DNA of 64,000 nucleotides. It comes from an uncultured Clostridia bacterium (GTDB lineage Bacteria > Bacillota > Clostridia > Christensenellales > Borkfalkiaceae). The stretch lies in assembly GCA_949290575.1 (NCBI GenBank), contig CASESJ010000002.1:1-64000 (forward strand). Reading direction: 5' to 3'. The position numbers and the translations under genes were made by a program. A model generated the notes under the pieces. That model was not told where the DNA came from. It did not search any database and saw only the letters and a program-made list of their open reading frames with translations. Positions 8,207 through 17,123 of the stretch are shown one piece after another (position 1 is the stretch's first letter; every line of letters starts with the position of its first letter).

Positions 8207-10060
8207 TTACGCGCCCTGAGCTACGCCGTCGTAGCTGAAAGTTACATTTGAATATTCTACCGTGAGGTTGCGGTTTGCAAACAGGCATATGTACATGTAG
8301 TTGTTGTCTACCGCCGTGAAGTCGAAGTCCGTATAGGTCTGGGTGTATACGTTTGCGCCGTCCTTTACGGTCACGGTTACGACCTGACCGAGCCTCGTGA
8401 TTGTCAGGTTATACGTATTGCCTGCGGTGGGGGTAATGCTCTTGTTTCCCTTAGTGATGGCATCCTGAGAGCTGCGGCTGAAGATGGTTGTGCCGTCCGC
8501 GAGCATGCCTGCCGCAACGTAGTTGCTCTGTATCATCTTTGAGTAGACGTCTATGTACATATCGTCGCGCAGCATAAGTCCGAAACCTGTCTGGTTGTTT
8601 CCTGCAGAGCCGCCTAAGGATACAAGTTTTGCGTCAACAGTAATTGTAAAGTTATCGTTCTTGCTCACGCGCATAAATGCTGTTGTGAAGCCGTCGGTTG
8701 TGCTTGCGAATTTACCGTTTGTTCCGCCGGGGTTGCTGACCGTGAAGGTGTTGTTCGCATATGATACGTTGAATTTTGCAAGTTTGTCGTTTCCGCCGAT
8801 GTCGCCAAGTGTCGACTTGTACCAATTTGTCTGGTAAGCTTCCTGCGTCTGCGAATTTGTGCCCGCTATCGTGGCAATCGCCGTCATGTTGTCGAGGTCG
8901 GGAGCTGTATAATCAGATTTGTTATAACCTTCCTTAATCGCAATCTTCCAATCGGTGGGAGCGGCTATATCTTCCTTGACGTGAGCGGCAAGGGGATTAT
9001 CCGTCTCCATGAGTGCGGTTGCAAGCTGATATACGACCATCTGCGCGCCGTACTTATTAATGTGCGTATCGTCTCTGCCGGCGGGGGTTTCGTTGGGTTT
9101 TACGCCGTCGTAAGAGGTGTGAGCGTGGAAGTATGCTGCAGCTGTGTTATCTGCTTCGTACAGAGTTTTTGTAATCGATGTGAGGTCGATAACCGTCGTG
9201 TCTGTAGCTTGCCCCAGCGTCTTTATAGCCTGAGTATAGTCGCCCTTGTCGGTGATATGTATCTTTGCTCCGCTGTATTCCGCCGTCGAAGAGTATCTTA
9301 CGATAGGGGTGCAGAGGATGGGCGTTGCGCCTGCGTCCTTTGCAAGCTTTACATAGTTTTCATACAGCGTGTACTGGAAGGAAGGTCCGTTTGTCGTGCT
9401 GTCGTCCGTGTATGACTTTGAGGGGTCGGTGTAGCGCGTTGCATCGTCGTCCTTCTCGTCGTTATGACCGAAACCGATAATCAGATAGTCGCCTTCGCCT
9501 ATGCTGTTTTTAAGAGTGGTGTAATTTGGTTCCGGCAAGAAGCTAAGAGAGCTTCTGCCCGAAATTGCAAGGTTGACAACCTGGTCGGCAGTTACGTTGA
9601 AGTATTCTGCAATCTGAGTGCCGTAACCGTATCTGGGCAAATAGTAATAATCGTCAAAGGAACTTACGGTTGAGTCGCCCACAACATAAATCTTGTTCTC
9701 TGCAGGGAGAGGTGTCGAAACAAATTCTTCGCCGCCTTCTTCGCCGCCTTCTTCGCCGCCCTGATCGCCGTCTTCTTCACCGCCCTGGTCGCCGCCTTCT
9801 TCGCCGCCCGGGTCGGGGGTATAGTCAGGGTCGGGCTGTCCGCAGACGGTACATTCGCCCTCGCTGAAAGTGTGAGGTGCTAAATCTTTGGTTTCGTCGC
9901 AGCCTGAGCAGTCGTGCCAATGGTTTTCGCTGTCTTTTGACCATGTCGTTGACCAATTATGAACATGACCTTCAGCAGGTGCGCAGCCCGATGCCGCAAG
10001 ACCGAAAACCATCACCGTTCCCATTACTACGGAAACAAGCTTTTTGATGGGGTTTTTCAT
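8207..10060 (-). CDS. Lipoprotein SGNH hydrolase, rhamnogalacturonan acetylesterase-like (paralogue)
   Basis: The 617-residue lipoprotein precursor has a signal ending AASGC and the same Cys/His module as its opposed neighbour. A longer Gly/Glu/Asp repeat linker (about residues 84-110) follows. The SGNH domain shows GDST, SGRSS, GHND and DDTHINKYG, so Ser, Gly, Asn and the Asp/His pair are all present. The C-terminal ~220 residues form a beta-rich domain, possibly carbohydrate binding. The catalytic domains of the two enzymes are only distantly alike while their N-terminal modules are nearly identical, which points to exchange or conversion of the 5' module. Start ATG 10060 follows AAGGAGAGA. 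It probably acts on acetylated pectin at the cell surface. Confidence 0.84.
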   Translation of the reverse strand: MKNPIKKLVSVVMGTVMVFGLAASGCAPAEGHVHNWSTTWSKDSENHWHDCSGCDETKDLAPHTFSEGECTVCGQPDPDYTPDPGGEEGGDQGGEEDGDQGGEEGGEEGGEEFVSTPLPAENKIYVVGDSTVSSFDDYYYLPRYGYGTQIAEYFNVTADQVVNLAISGRSSLSFLPEPNYTTLKNSIGEGDYLIIGFGHNDEKDDDATRYTDPSKSYTDDSTTNGPSFQYTLYENYVKLAKDAGATPILCTPIVRYSSTAEYSGAKIHITDKGDYTQAIKTLGQATDTTVIDLTSITKTLYEADNTAAAYFHAHTSYDGVKPNETPAGRDDTHINKYGAQMVVYQLATALMETDNPLAAHVKEDIAAPTDWKIAIKEGYNKSDYTAPDLDNMTAIATIAGTNSQTQEAYQTNWYKSTLGDIGGNDKLAKFNVSYANNTFTVSNPGGTNGKFASTTDGFTTAFMRVSKNDNFTITVDAKLVSLGGSAGNNQTGFGLMLRDDMYIDVYSKMIQSNYVAAGMLADGTTIFSRSSQDAITKGNKSITPTAGNTYNLTITRLGQVVTVTVKDGANVYTQTYTDFDFTAVDNNYMYICLFANRNLTVEYSNVTFSYDGVAQGA

Positions 10061-10095
10061 AAAAGTTCTCTCCTTAAATATAATTTATCAAATTA

Positions 10096-10124
10096 AGTAT
10101 AAAGTAAAAACGATATAAAATCAA
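10096..10124 (-). promoter_or_regulatory. sigA-type promoter of the minus-strand SGNH gene
   Basis: On the minus strand TTGATT (10124-10119), 17 bases and TATACT (10101-10096) precede the start codon by 35 bases. The -35 is the same as in the promoter of the paralogue. Confidence 0.72.
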
Positions 10125-10215
10125 TATACAAGGCATACTTTTATGCTGTACAGACATAATTTTTTGCAAAATTTTTATCTCGACGACAACCTGGCTGCAT
10201 CGGGGCGTAAAATTA

Positions 10216-11536
<1,321 letters not shown>

Positions 11537-11554
11537 TAAGGCGTTATATCGGGC

Positions 11555-11582
11555 GGCGCACCTTTTATGTGCGCCCTCTTAA
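11555..11582 (+). terminator. Terminator of the collagen-like gene
   Basis: A 7-bp stem (11555-11561 with 11569-11575) with T-rich tail lies 18 bases after the stop codon. Confidence 0.55.
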
Positions 11583-11614
11583 TTTAAAATGTCAACAGAT
11601 GTGCATATACGCAG

Positions 11615-11650
11615 GGCGCGCGGCGGAAAATCCGCCGCGCGCCAAAATTT
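11615..11650 (+). terminator. Second GC-rich hairpin after the collagen-like gene
   Basis: A 13-bp perfect stem (11615-11627 with 11631-11643) and 3-nt loop; the tail is AAAATTT, so termination is only possible. Confidence 0.5.
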
Positions 11651-11770
11651 GCTGCGCTTAAGTCAGGCGTATATCGTCAGAATTGCATTTTCCGTAAAAC
11701 AAAAACTTCTGAATTCGCAGAGACGGCGGGCAGGCAGGGAACACCGTATTGGGATAATTTAAAAAATTTA

Positions 11771-11799
11771 TTGCAAAAATGCCGCAAAAAGGGTATAAT
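11771..11799 (+). promoter_or_regulatory. sigA-type promoter of cysK
   Basis: TTGCAA (11771-11776), 17 bases and TATAAT (11794-11799) lie 34 bases before the start codon. Confidence 0.75.
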
Positions 11800-11833
11800 A
11801 TCATTAAACTCAACTTTTAAAGGAAGGTTTTGA

Positions 11834-12760
11834 ATGATTTATTCTGATATGGAAAAACTTGTCGGCTCTACGCCTCTTGTCGAGCTTTCGCATTTTGCGG
11901 CAGCGCGTTCGGCTTTGGCAAAAATTATTGCAAAAGTGGAATTTTTCAACCCCGCGGGCTCGGTTAAAGACAGAGTGGCTAAGCATATGCTCGACAGAGC
12001 GGAAAGAGAGGGGCTTATCCGCAAGGGGGCTACGATTATAGAGCCGACTTCGGGAAATACAGGCATAGGACTTGCCGCAATCGGCGCGGTCAGGGGATAC
12101 AGGGTAATTCTCACCATGCCCGAAACCATGAGCGTGGAGAGGCGCAACCTCATAAAGGCTTACGGCGCGGAAATCGTACTCACGGAGGGCTCTAAAGGCA
12201 TGAGCGGCGCGATAGAAAAGGCTAAAGAAATTGCCGCCTCAACCAAGGGCTCGTTCATTCCCGACCAGTTCGCAAATCCTGCCAACCCCGAGGCGCATTA
12301 CCTCACTACCGGTCCCGAAATATGGGAAGGTATGCAGGGACAGGTGGACGCATTTGTCGCAGGCGTCGGCACGGGCGGCACGATTACGGGCGTCGGAAGA
12401 TATCTCAAAGAGTGCAACCCCGATATCAGAATAATAGCCGTAGAACCTTTCTCTTCGCCCGTGCTTTCGGGCGGAAAGGCGGGCACGCACGGTCTTCAGG
12501 GCATAGGCGCAGGCTTCGTGCCCGACGCGCTCGATACGGATATCTATGACGAAATAATAACCGTCACCGAAGAACAGGCTTATTCTGCAGGCAGACAGCT
12601 GGGCAAATGCGAGGGCATGCTTGTCGGCATATCTTCGGGTGCGGCTCTGCACGCGGCTGCTGTCGTTGCCGCGAGGGAGGAGATGAGGGGCAAGAACATC
12701 GTCGTTCTTCTGCCCGATACGGGCGACAGATATCTCTCTACGCCTATGTTTGCTCAATAA
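11834..12760 (+). CDS. cysK: Cysteine synthase A (O-acetylserine sulfhydrylase)
   Basis: The enzyme makes cysteine from O-acetylserine and sulfide with PLP in the cytoplasm. The 308-residue length is normal. The PLP lysine lies in NPAGSVKDR (about residue 42), the substrate loop is TSGNTG, and the phosphate-binding GTGGT loop is GVGTGGTITG. AAAGGAAGG precedes the ATG by 7 bases. It is a single-gene unit with its own promoter and a strong terminator. No CysE or sulfide-assimilation gene is adjacent. Confidence 0.95.
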   Translation: MIYSDMEKLVGSTPLVELSHFAAARSALAKIIAKVEFFNPAGSVKDRVAKHMLDRAEREGLIRKGATIIEPTSGNTGIGLAAIGAVRGYRVILTMPETMSVERRNLIKAYGAEIVLTEGSKGMSGAIEKAKEIAASTKGSFIPDQFANPANPEAHYLTTGPEIWEGMQGQVDAFVAGVGTGGTITGVGRYLKECNPDIRIIAVEPFSSPVLSGGKAGTHGLQGIGAGFVPDALDTDIYDEIITVTEEQAYSAGRQLGKCEGMLVGISSGAALHAAAVVAAREEMRGKNIVVLLPDTGDRYLSTPMFAQ

Positions 12761-12779
12761 TATATCGTTTGATAGTTGC

Positions 12780-12814
12780 GCCGCGCCGACAATTCCGTCG
12801 GCGCGGCTTTTTTA
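12780..12814 (+). terminator. Terminator of cysK
   Basis: An 11-bp stem (12780-12790 with 12797-12807) is followed by six T. Confidence 0.88.
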
Positions 12815-12922
12815 TTCAGGAGAACCAAAAACTGTTGCAGGGCGGCAGGCGGAAAAGTCGGGATGATTACGAAAGATAAATTTTTTAATGAGCGCAAATA
12901 TATTTGTGTTTGGCGGCGAATG

Positions 12923-12931
12923 TGATATAAT
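12923..12931 (+). promoter_or_regulatory. Extended -10 promoter of the malic enzyme gene
   Basis: TGATATAAT (TGn plus TATAAT at 12926-12931) lies 34 bases before the ATG. The -35 region (TTTGTG, 17-base spacing) is weak, as is usual for extended -10 promoters. Confidence 0.65.
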
Positions 12932-12965
12932 GTAACGGTAAATTCAACTTTGTAGGAGTAATAAA

Positions 12966-14144
12966 ATGGATTACAGAAAGATGTCGCTCAAAAAGCACGA
13001 GGAGTGGAAGGGCAAGATAGAGACGGTCTGCCGCGTTCCCGCGGAGAACAGGGAAGATTTATCCCTCGCATACACCCCGGGCGTTGCAGAGCCCTGCATG
13101 GCTATTCACGCAGACGTTGAAAAGAGTTTTGAACTCACCCGCCGCTGGAATACCGTTCCCGTCATAACCGACGGCACGGCGGTGCTCGGTCTGGGCGATA
13201 TCGGTCCCGAGGCGGGCATGCCCGTCATGGAGGGTAAGTGCGCGCTCTTCAAGGCGTACGGCGGTGTGGACGCCTATCCTCTGTGTCTTCGCACAAAGGA
13301 CACCGAAGAAATCATAAACACAATCAAAATTCTCGCAGGCTCGTTCGGCGGCATAAACTTAGAAGATATCTCCGCGCCCAGATGTTTCGAGATTGAGACG
13401 AGGCTCAAAGCCGAGCTCGATATCCCCGTATTCCACGACGACCAGCACGGCACTGCGATAGTCGTCGCCGCCGCACTTAAAAACGCGCTCAAACTCGCAG
13501 GAAAGGATATGGCGACAATTCGCGTAGTTGTAAACGGCGCGGGCGCGGCGGGCATTTCAATTGCAAAATTCCTGCTTAAGCTCGGCGTCAGGAACATAAT
13601 CATGTGCGACAAGGCTGGCATTCTGTACGAGGGAATGCAGACCGAAAATGCCGCGCACAAGGAGATTGCAAAGCTTACCAACAGAGAGGGCAGACGCGGA
13701 CTTTTAGCCGACGCAATGAAGGGAGCGGACGTTTTTATAGGCGTCTCCGCACCCAACTGCGTGACGAAGGAAATGGTTGCCTCCATGGCGGAAAAATCAA
13801 TTCTGTTCACCATGGCAAACCCCGTGCCCGAAATTTCGAGGGACGAGGCACTCGAAGCGGGCGCGTACATAGTCGGAACGGGCTCTTCTCAGTTCCCCAA
13901 TCAGATTAATAACGTGCTCGTCTTCCCCGGACTTTTCCGCGGCGCGCTCGACGTCAGGGCGAGAACGGTAAACACCGAGATGATGATTGCCGCGGCGGAG
14001 GGCATTGCCGCTTACGTCGGCGACAAGTTGGCAAAAGATTATATTCTGCCCTATGCCTTCGACAGAAAGGCTCACGAATGCGTGGCTAAATCTGTCGCTC
14101 AGGCGGCTATAGATACAGGCGTATCCAAACTTTACAGCAAATAA
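12966..14144 (+). CDS. NAD(P)-dependent malic enzyme, short bacterial form
   Basis: It converts malate to pyruvate and CO2 with reduction of NAD(P). At 392 residues this is the short form without a phosphotransacetylase domain. Visible are the [12 protein letters not shown] block, the metal-binding region with HDDQHGTA, the nucleotide loop GAGAAG (GxGxxG) and the [12 protein letters not shown] block. GTAGGAG sits 9 bases before the ATG. It is flanked by its own promoter and terminator. Together with the citrate synthase further on it suggests a partial TCA/anaplerotic route. Confidence 0.93.
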   Translation: MDYRKMSLKKHEEWKGKIETVCRVPAENREDLSLAYTPGVAEPCMAIHADVEKSFELTRRWNTVPVITDGTAVLGLGDIGPEAGMPVMEGKCALFKAYGGVDAYPLCLRTKDTEEIINTIKILAGSFGGINLEDISAPRCFEIETRLKAELDIPVFHDDQHGTAIVVAAALKNALKLAGKDMATIRVVVNGAGAAGISIAKFLLKLGVRNIIMCDKAGILYEGMQTENAAHKEIAKLTNREGRRGLLADAMKGADVFIGVSAPNCVTKEMVASMAEKSILFTMANPVPEISRDEALEAGAYIVGTGSSQFPNQINNVLVFPGLFRGALDVRARTVNTEMMIAAAEGIAAYVGDKLAKDYILPYAFDRKAHECVAKSVAQAAIDTGVSKLYSK

Positions 14145-14158
14145 AATCAGTTTTTAAA

Positions 14159-14190
14159 GCCCCGCGCAGCATGCTGCGCGGGGCTTTTTA
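14159..14190 (+). terminator. Terminator of the malic enzyme gene
   Basis: A 12-bp arm pair (14159-14170 with 14173-14184) is followed by TTTTTATTTT. Confidence 0.88.
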
Positions 14191-14213
14191 TTTTATATGA
14201 TTACAGGTAGAAA

Positions 14214-14255
14214 ACAGCCTCCCGCCCGAATTTTTCGGGCGGGAGGCATTAATTT
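14214..14255. terminator. Terminator, mainly for the minus-strand SH3-like gene
   Basis: A 14-bp stem (14217-14230 with 14234-14247) has TGTTTTC on the minus-strand side and ATTAATTTTT on the plus side. Confidence 0.75.
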
Positions 14256-15620
14256 TTATTCGCTGTAAAGGTCGTCGTCGCGATAGGAATAAGATTTTTC
14301 CTTTCTGCGGCGTTTTGCTTTGTTTTTGCTGCCGCGAGTGCCTATCACGGTCAGGTAGGCTATAGCTATGATGACAAGTCCGACTATGAGCAGTACTACG
14401 ATGACCGTCTGAATGTCGTTGTCGTAGGTGAAGCCCTCGGTTCCAGTCGTCTGCTGGGTCTGGTCCTCTGCGGAGAACTGGTAGGGGGTGAGGAAACCCG
14501 CCGCGACAAAGCCCGTAGCCGTCGTCTGTCCGTCGGAATAGCTTACCCTGTAAAAAACTGTGTCGAGATAGCGCAGTTCAAACTTCTCGCTGACTTCGAC
14601 AATCGTGCCCGCCTTTATGGGTGAAATTGCCGTTGCCCCGCACATATACGGGCGCGAATAGAGGGTTGTATCCATCAGAATATATGCGCCGTTCATGTCG
14701 GACGCGGGCGGGGAATAAGCCGAAGTTTCAAGGGCGGATGTCAGCGTTATATAGCTCGCGCCCCTGCCGTTTTCGTCCGCCATGATAATTATTGTGGCAT
14801 TGCCCGTCTCGGCAATGGCTAAAGCCGACCTGTCGGCGGTTATCTTTATCGTCTCTACCGACCTGAAAGTTTCGCCTATTTCTGTCAGGTCTATTCGGGT
14901 GCAGTAGGTTTCGTATCCCTCGGTCGTCTGCGGCTTTATGACTACCGTCTTTACCGTGTAATCGGACAGCAGAACCTGCGCCGCATTGCCTGCGGGCAGG
15001 GAGTAGGACGCTGAAAAATCTGTATATGTCGGAGGCGCAGCCTCTGCGGAAGTGCCGTTGAGCGCGTACACGCTTCCCTCGTGCATTACGTATGCCGTGC
15101 CGTCGTATTCCTTAAGATTGGAACAGTTCTCGTCAAATATAGTAAAACTTGCGTTGTTGTTGCCGGAATCGAAGCTCATAAGCGAGCCCGCAGACAGGAT
15201 ATACAAAAAATTACCTATCGTGACGGCGTCGGTTATGGGCGAAAACGAATAATCGCTCGGCGCAAGGTCGGGATAGCGGTAACTCAGTCCCTCCGCGCTC
15301 TGAATGTAAAGATTGCCGCCCTCGTCGCAGTCCAGCCGCTTGAGTTCGAACCCGCAGTCTACCGTAGTCAGACGTTCGTCGCCGAACTCGTCGGGCTTTA
15401 TGATGTAGAGCTTGGTGCTCTCAGCATACGCTCTTACATCTCCGTAAACCGCGTAGTCCGCAAGCGAGGTGAAGCTCAGCGTGCTCGAAAACGAGGTGGG
15501 GTAGTTGCACTCCTCTGTCGCACCGCCCTCGGCATAAGCTCTTTCAGCCGCAGTCATGTATGTCGGCGCGCACGCTATGATTGCCGCAAGCGCCGTTGTA
15601 AGTAAAACCGCCTTTTTCAC
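14256..15620 (-). CDS. Secreted, membrane-anchored protein with SH3-like domain, unknown function
   Basis: I do not recognise a named family. The 454-residue protein has a signal peptide (residues 1-30), an extracellular part of about 350 residues that may form repeated beta blades, an SH3-like segment around 330-390 (VEVSEKFELRYLDTVFYRVSY, cut here to its key part VFYRVSY), one C-terminal transmembrane helix (about 405-428) and a basic tail. The start is GTG at 15620. A perfect promoter ends 7 bases before it, so the mRNA is probably leaderless. The gene at 16417-17064 has the same layout, so the two may be related surface sensors or wall-binding proteins. Confidence 0.75.
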   Translation of the reverse strand: MKKAVLLTTALAAIIACAPTYMTAAERAYAEGGATEECNYPTSFSSTLSFTSLADYAVYGDVRAYAESTKLYIIKPDEFGDERLTTVDCGFELKRLDCDEGGNLYIQSAEGLSYRYPDLAPSDYSFSPITDAVTIGNFLYILSAGSLMSFDSGNNNASFTIFDENCSNLKEYDGTAYVMHEGSVYALNGTSAEAAPPTYTDFSASYSLPAGNAAQVLLSDYTVKTVVIKPQTTEGYETYCTRIDLTEIGETFRSVETIKITADRSALAIAETGNATIIIMADENGRGASYITLTSALETSAYSPPASDMNGAYILMDTTLYSRPYMCGATAISPIKAGTIVEVSEKFELRYLDTVFYRVSYSDGQTTATGFVAAGFLTPYQFSAEDQTQQTTGTEGFTYDNDIQTVIVVLLIVGLVIIAIAYLTVIGTRGSKNKAKRRRKEKSYSYRDDDLYSE

Positions 15621-15627
15621 GTTTTGA

Positions 15628-15656
15628 ATTATACCACCTTTTATTTATATTGTAAA
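15628..15656 (-). promoter_or_regulatory. sigA-type promoter giving a leaderless mRNA
   Basis: On the minus strand TTTACA (15656-15651), 17 bases and TATAAT (15633-15628, with upstream TGG) end exactly 7 bases before the GTG start at 15620. Transcription should begin at or within a base or two of the start codon. Confidence 0.75.
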
Positions 15657-15789
15657 GTTTTTAAAGCGCATTGAAATTGCTTATCCGTTTACAAAAAATC
15701 ACAGAATATTTTTTTAATTTTTGCCATTTATTTTTTAAATATGCAATTTTTGTCATATTAATCGTTTTATAATACAAACGTAAAACAAA

Positions 15790-15813
15790 CAAACGTTTGC
15801 ATACTGTTGCAAA
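15790..15813. promoter_or_regulatory. Operator-like palindromes before the 139-residue gene
   Basis: A perfect 10-bp palindrome (CAAACGTTTG, 15790-15799) overlaps a spaced inverted repeat TTTGCA-6-TGCAAA (15796-15813). Both lie downstream of a TATAAT at 15768-15773 and 28 bases before the start codon, the right place for a repressor site. Confidence 0.45.
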
Positions 15814-15841
15814 TGCATCGCCGTGAGGCGAGGAGGAGAGA

Positions 15842-16261
15842 ATGAAGAGCAAGAGGCTGATGAAGTTTTATTTTTGCGCCGACAGACTGAACGAGGCAAT
15901 GGACAGACTGATACTTGCAGCCGCGTGCGGGTCGGCGAACAGCATATACAACTGTGAGGAGAGCGCGGACAGGGTGGTCGCGCTGATAGAAGCGAAATAC
16001 GCGCTTTCGGGGCTGTGGAGCTATCTTGACGGAGTGATGAAGGGGTTTTGCGGAGAGGACAAGGCAGTTCTGTACGGCTATGCGTTTTCGCGCGGCGGCT
16101 GGGCGAGGCTTGGAAGGGAGCGAGGCAATGCCATAAGAAAGGTTGTCGTGCGGTTCATGCGCAGGGCGAAGTATCTTGAAAGATATGAAGAAGCCGTGCG
16201 CGTGCTTGACAGATTTTATGCTCTCGTCGGCAGGGGCGAGGGGCTGAAAGATCTCAAATAA
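15842..16261 (+). CDS. Small helical protein, possible RinA/ArpU-like phage regulator
   Basis: This 139-residue basic protein is predicted to be almost all helical and I cannot name it with certainty. The stretch from about residue 75 to 115 (EDKAVLYGYAFSRGGWARLG and onwards) has the spacing of a sigma region-4 or ArpU/RinA helix-turn-helix. Such proteins control late genes in phages of Gram-positive bacteria, and the gene lies 0.9 kb before a terminase. A strong GAGGAGG precedes the ATG, and palindromes lie upstream. A minus-strand host-type gene separates it from the terminase. It could also be an unrelated host protein. Confidence 0.55.
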   Translation: MKSKRLMKFYFCADRLNEAMDRLILAAACGSANSIYNCEESADRVVALIEAKYALSGLWSYLDGVMKGFCGEDKAVLYGYAFSRGGWARLGRERGNAIRKVVVRFMRRAKYLERYEEAVRVLDRFYALVGRGEGLKDLK

Positions 16262-16416
16262 ACACATCTCGCGCAAGGCTATATGCGGTGCAAAAAAGGG
16301 GCGTTCAGAACCGAATGCTGATTGTGCGCGGCAGGATAGCGGGCGCACAACTCTGCGGCAAAAATCTGCAGCAGACGGGTGCGGTTATGTTGAATGTTTA
16401 TAGAGGCAGAGAGTAA

Positions 16417-17064
16417 CTATTCGGTTTTGTGTTTTTTTGAGGAGACGAACACGAGGATGAGCGCGCCGGCAGACAGGGCGACAATTATGACGGCGGTTAT
16501 AATCTGACCGCTGTCCGTGCCTTCGTTTTCCTTCGGCTGAGCGTCGTCTGACGGCGCGTCGATTAAGGGGTAATCGTCGTTTGCCCCGCGGATATACCCG
16601 AACGAATCGCGGCAGAGGACATACGAATACGCCGTCGCGCCCGAATAATAAGTGCCGTAAAAGGCGGCTTCGAGCTCTATTTCGTCGAGTACTGGCAGCG
16701 AGCTGTCCCCGTCCGAGGCGGAATATGAAATGGTGAGGGCTTTATACAGATATGTAACTTCGGGCGGCTCGTCCAGCGCGGCAAAGTCGCTCTTTAAAAC
16801 ATAGCCGTACAGCGCGCGGTAGATGCCCTCGTCTTCGGCGTACTGAACATAGTACCAGTCTCCGTCGTCGCGCAGTATTTTTACGCAGTATGTAAAGGGT
16901 ACTGCGAACAGCGATGAGGATAAATCTTTCTGCTCGAAGAAGTACGACGCGCGCGACGAGGCGCGGGCGTAGTTGTCGCTCGCAGGCTCGGCGGCATAGA
17001 CGGGTGAAACTGTGTTCAGGGCGAGCGAGACTATGCAAATTATTATTAATAATAATTTCTTCAT
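16417..17064 (-). CDS. Secreted, membrane-anchored SH3-like protein, unknown function
   Basis: The 215-residue protein has a signal peptide (1-25), two SH3-like beta segments (about 40-95, with DGDWYYVQY, and 100-155), a linker and a C-terminal transmembrane helix (about 185-208) with a short basic tail. Signal, SH3-like part, helix and tail occur in the same order as in the protein encoded at 14256-15620. A TATAAT lies 8 bases before the ATG, again suggesting a leaderless mRNA. It sits inside the interval between the possible phage regulator and the terminase, on the other strand. Confidence 0.72.
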   Translation of the reverse strand: MKKLLLIIICIVSLALNTVSPVYAAEPASDNYARASSRASYFFEQKDLSSSLFAVPFTYCVKILRDDGDWYYVQYAEDEGIYRALYGYVLKSDFAALDEPPEVTYLYKALTISYSASDGDSSLPVLDEIELEAAFYGTYYSGATAYSYVLCRDSFGYIRGANDDYPLIDAPSDDAQPKENEGTDSGQIITAVIIVALSAGALILVFVSSKKHKTE

Positions 17065-17072
17065 ACCCGTCG

Positions 17073-17078
17073 ATTATA
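17073..17078 (-). promoter_or_regulatory. -10 box close to the start codon
   Basis: TATAAT on the minus strand ends 8 bases before ATG 17064. The -35 region is poor. The geometry matches the two better leaderless promoters in this window. Confidence 0.45.
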
Positions 17079-17123
17079 GCGCGCAAGCGGAGGGGGAAAT
17101 CTGGGAGATTTTGTAGAAAATAT

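Larger units (their letters stand above)
6024..9997. repeat. 188-bp inverted repeat of the shared lipoprotein 5' module
   Basis: 6024-6211 and 9810-9997 align as reverse complements with no gap and about nine in ten bases alike, including stretches of 38 or 39 identical bases. They encode the lipobox and Cys/His module of the two SGNH genes and lie 3.6 kb apart. Confidence 0.85.

Noticed and set aside
16316-16413. Tiny frame between the 139-residue gene and the SH3-like gene
   Set aside because: Its purine-rich site is too far from the start and the peptide has no clear features.
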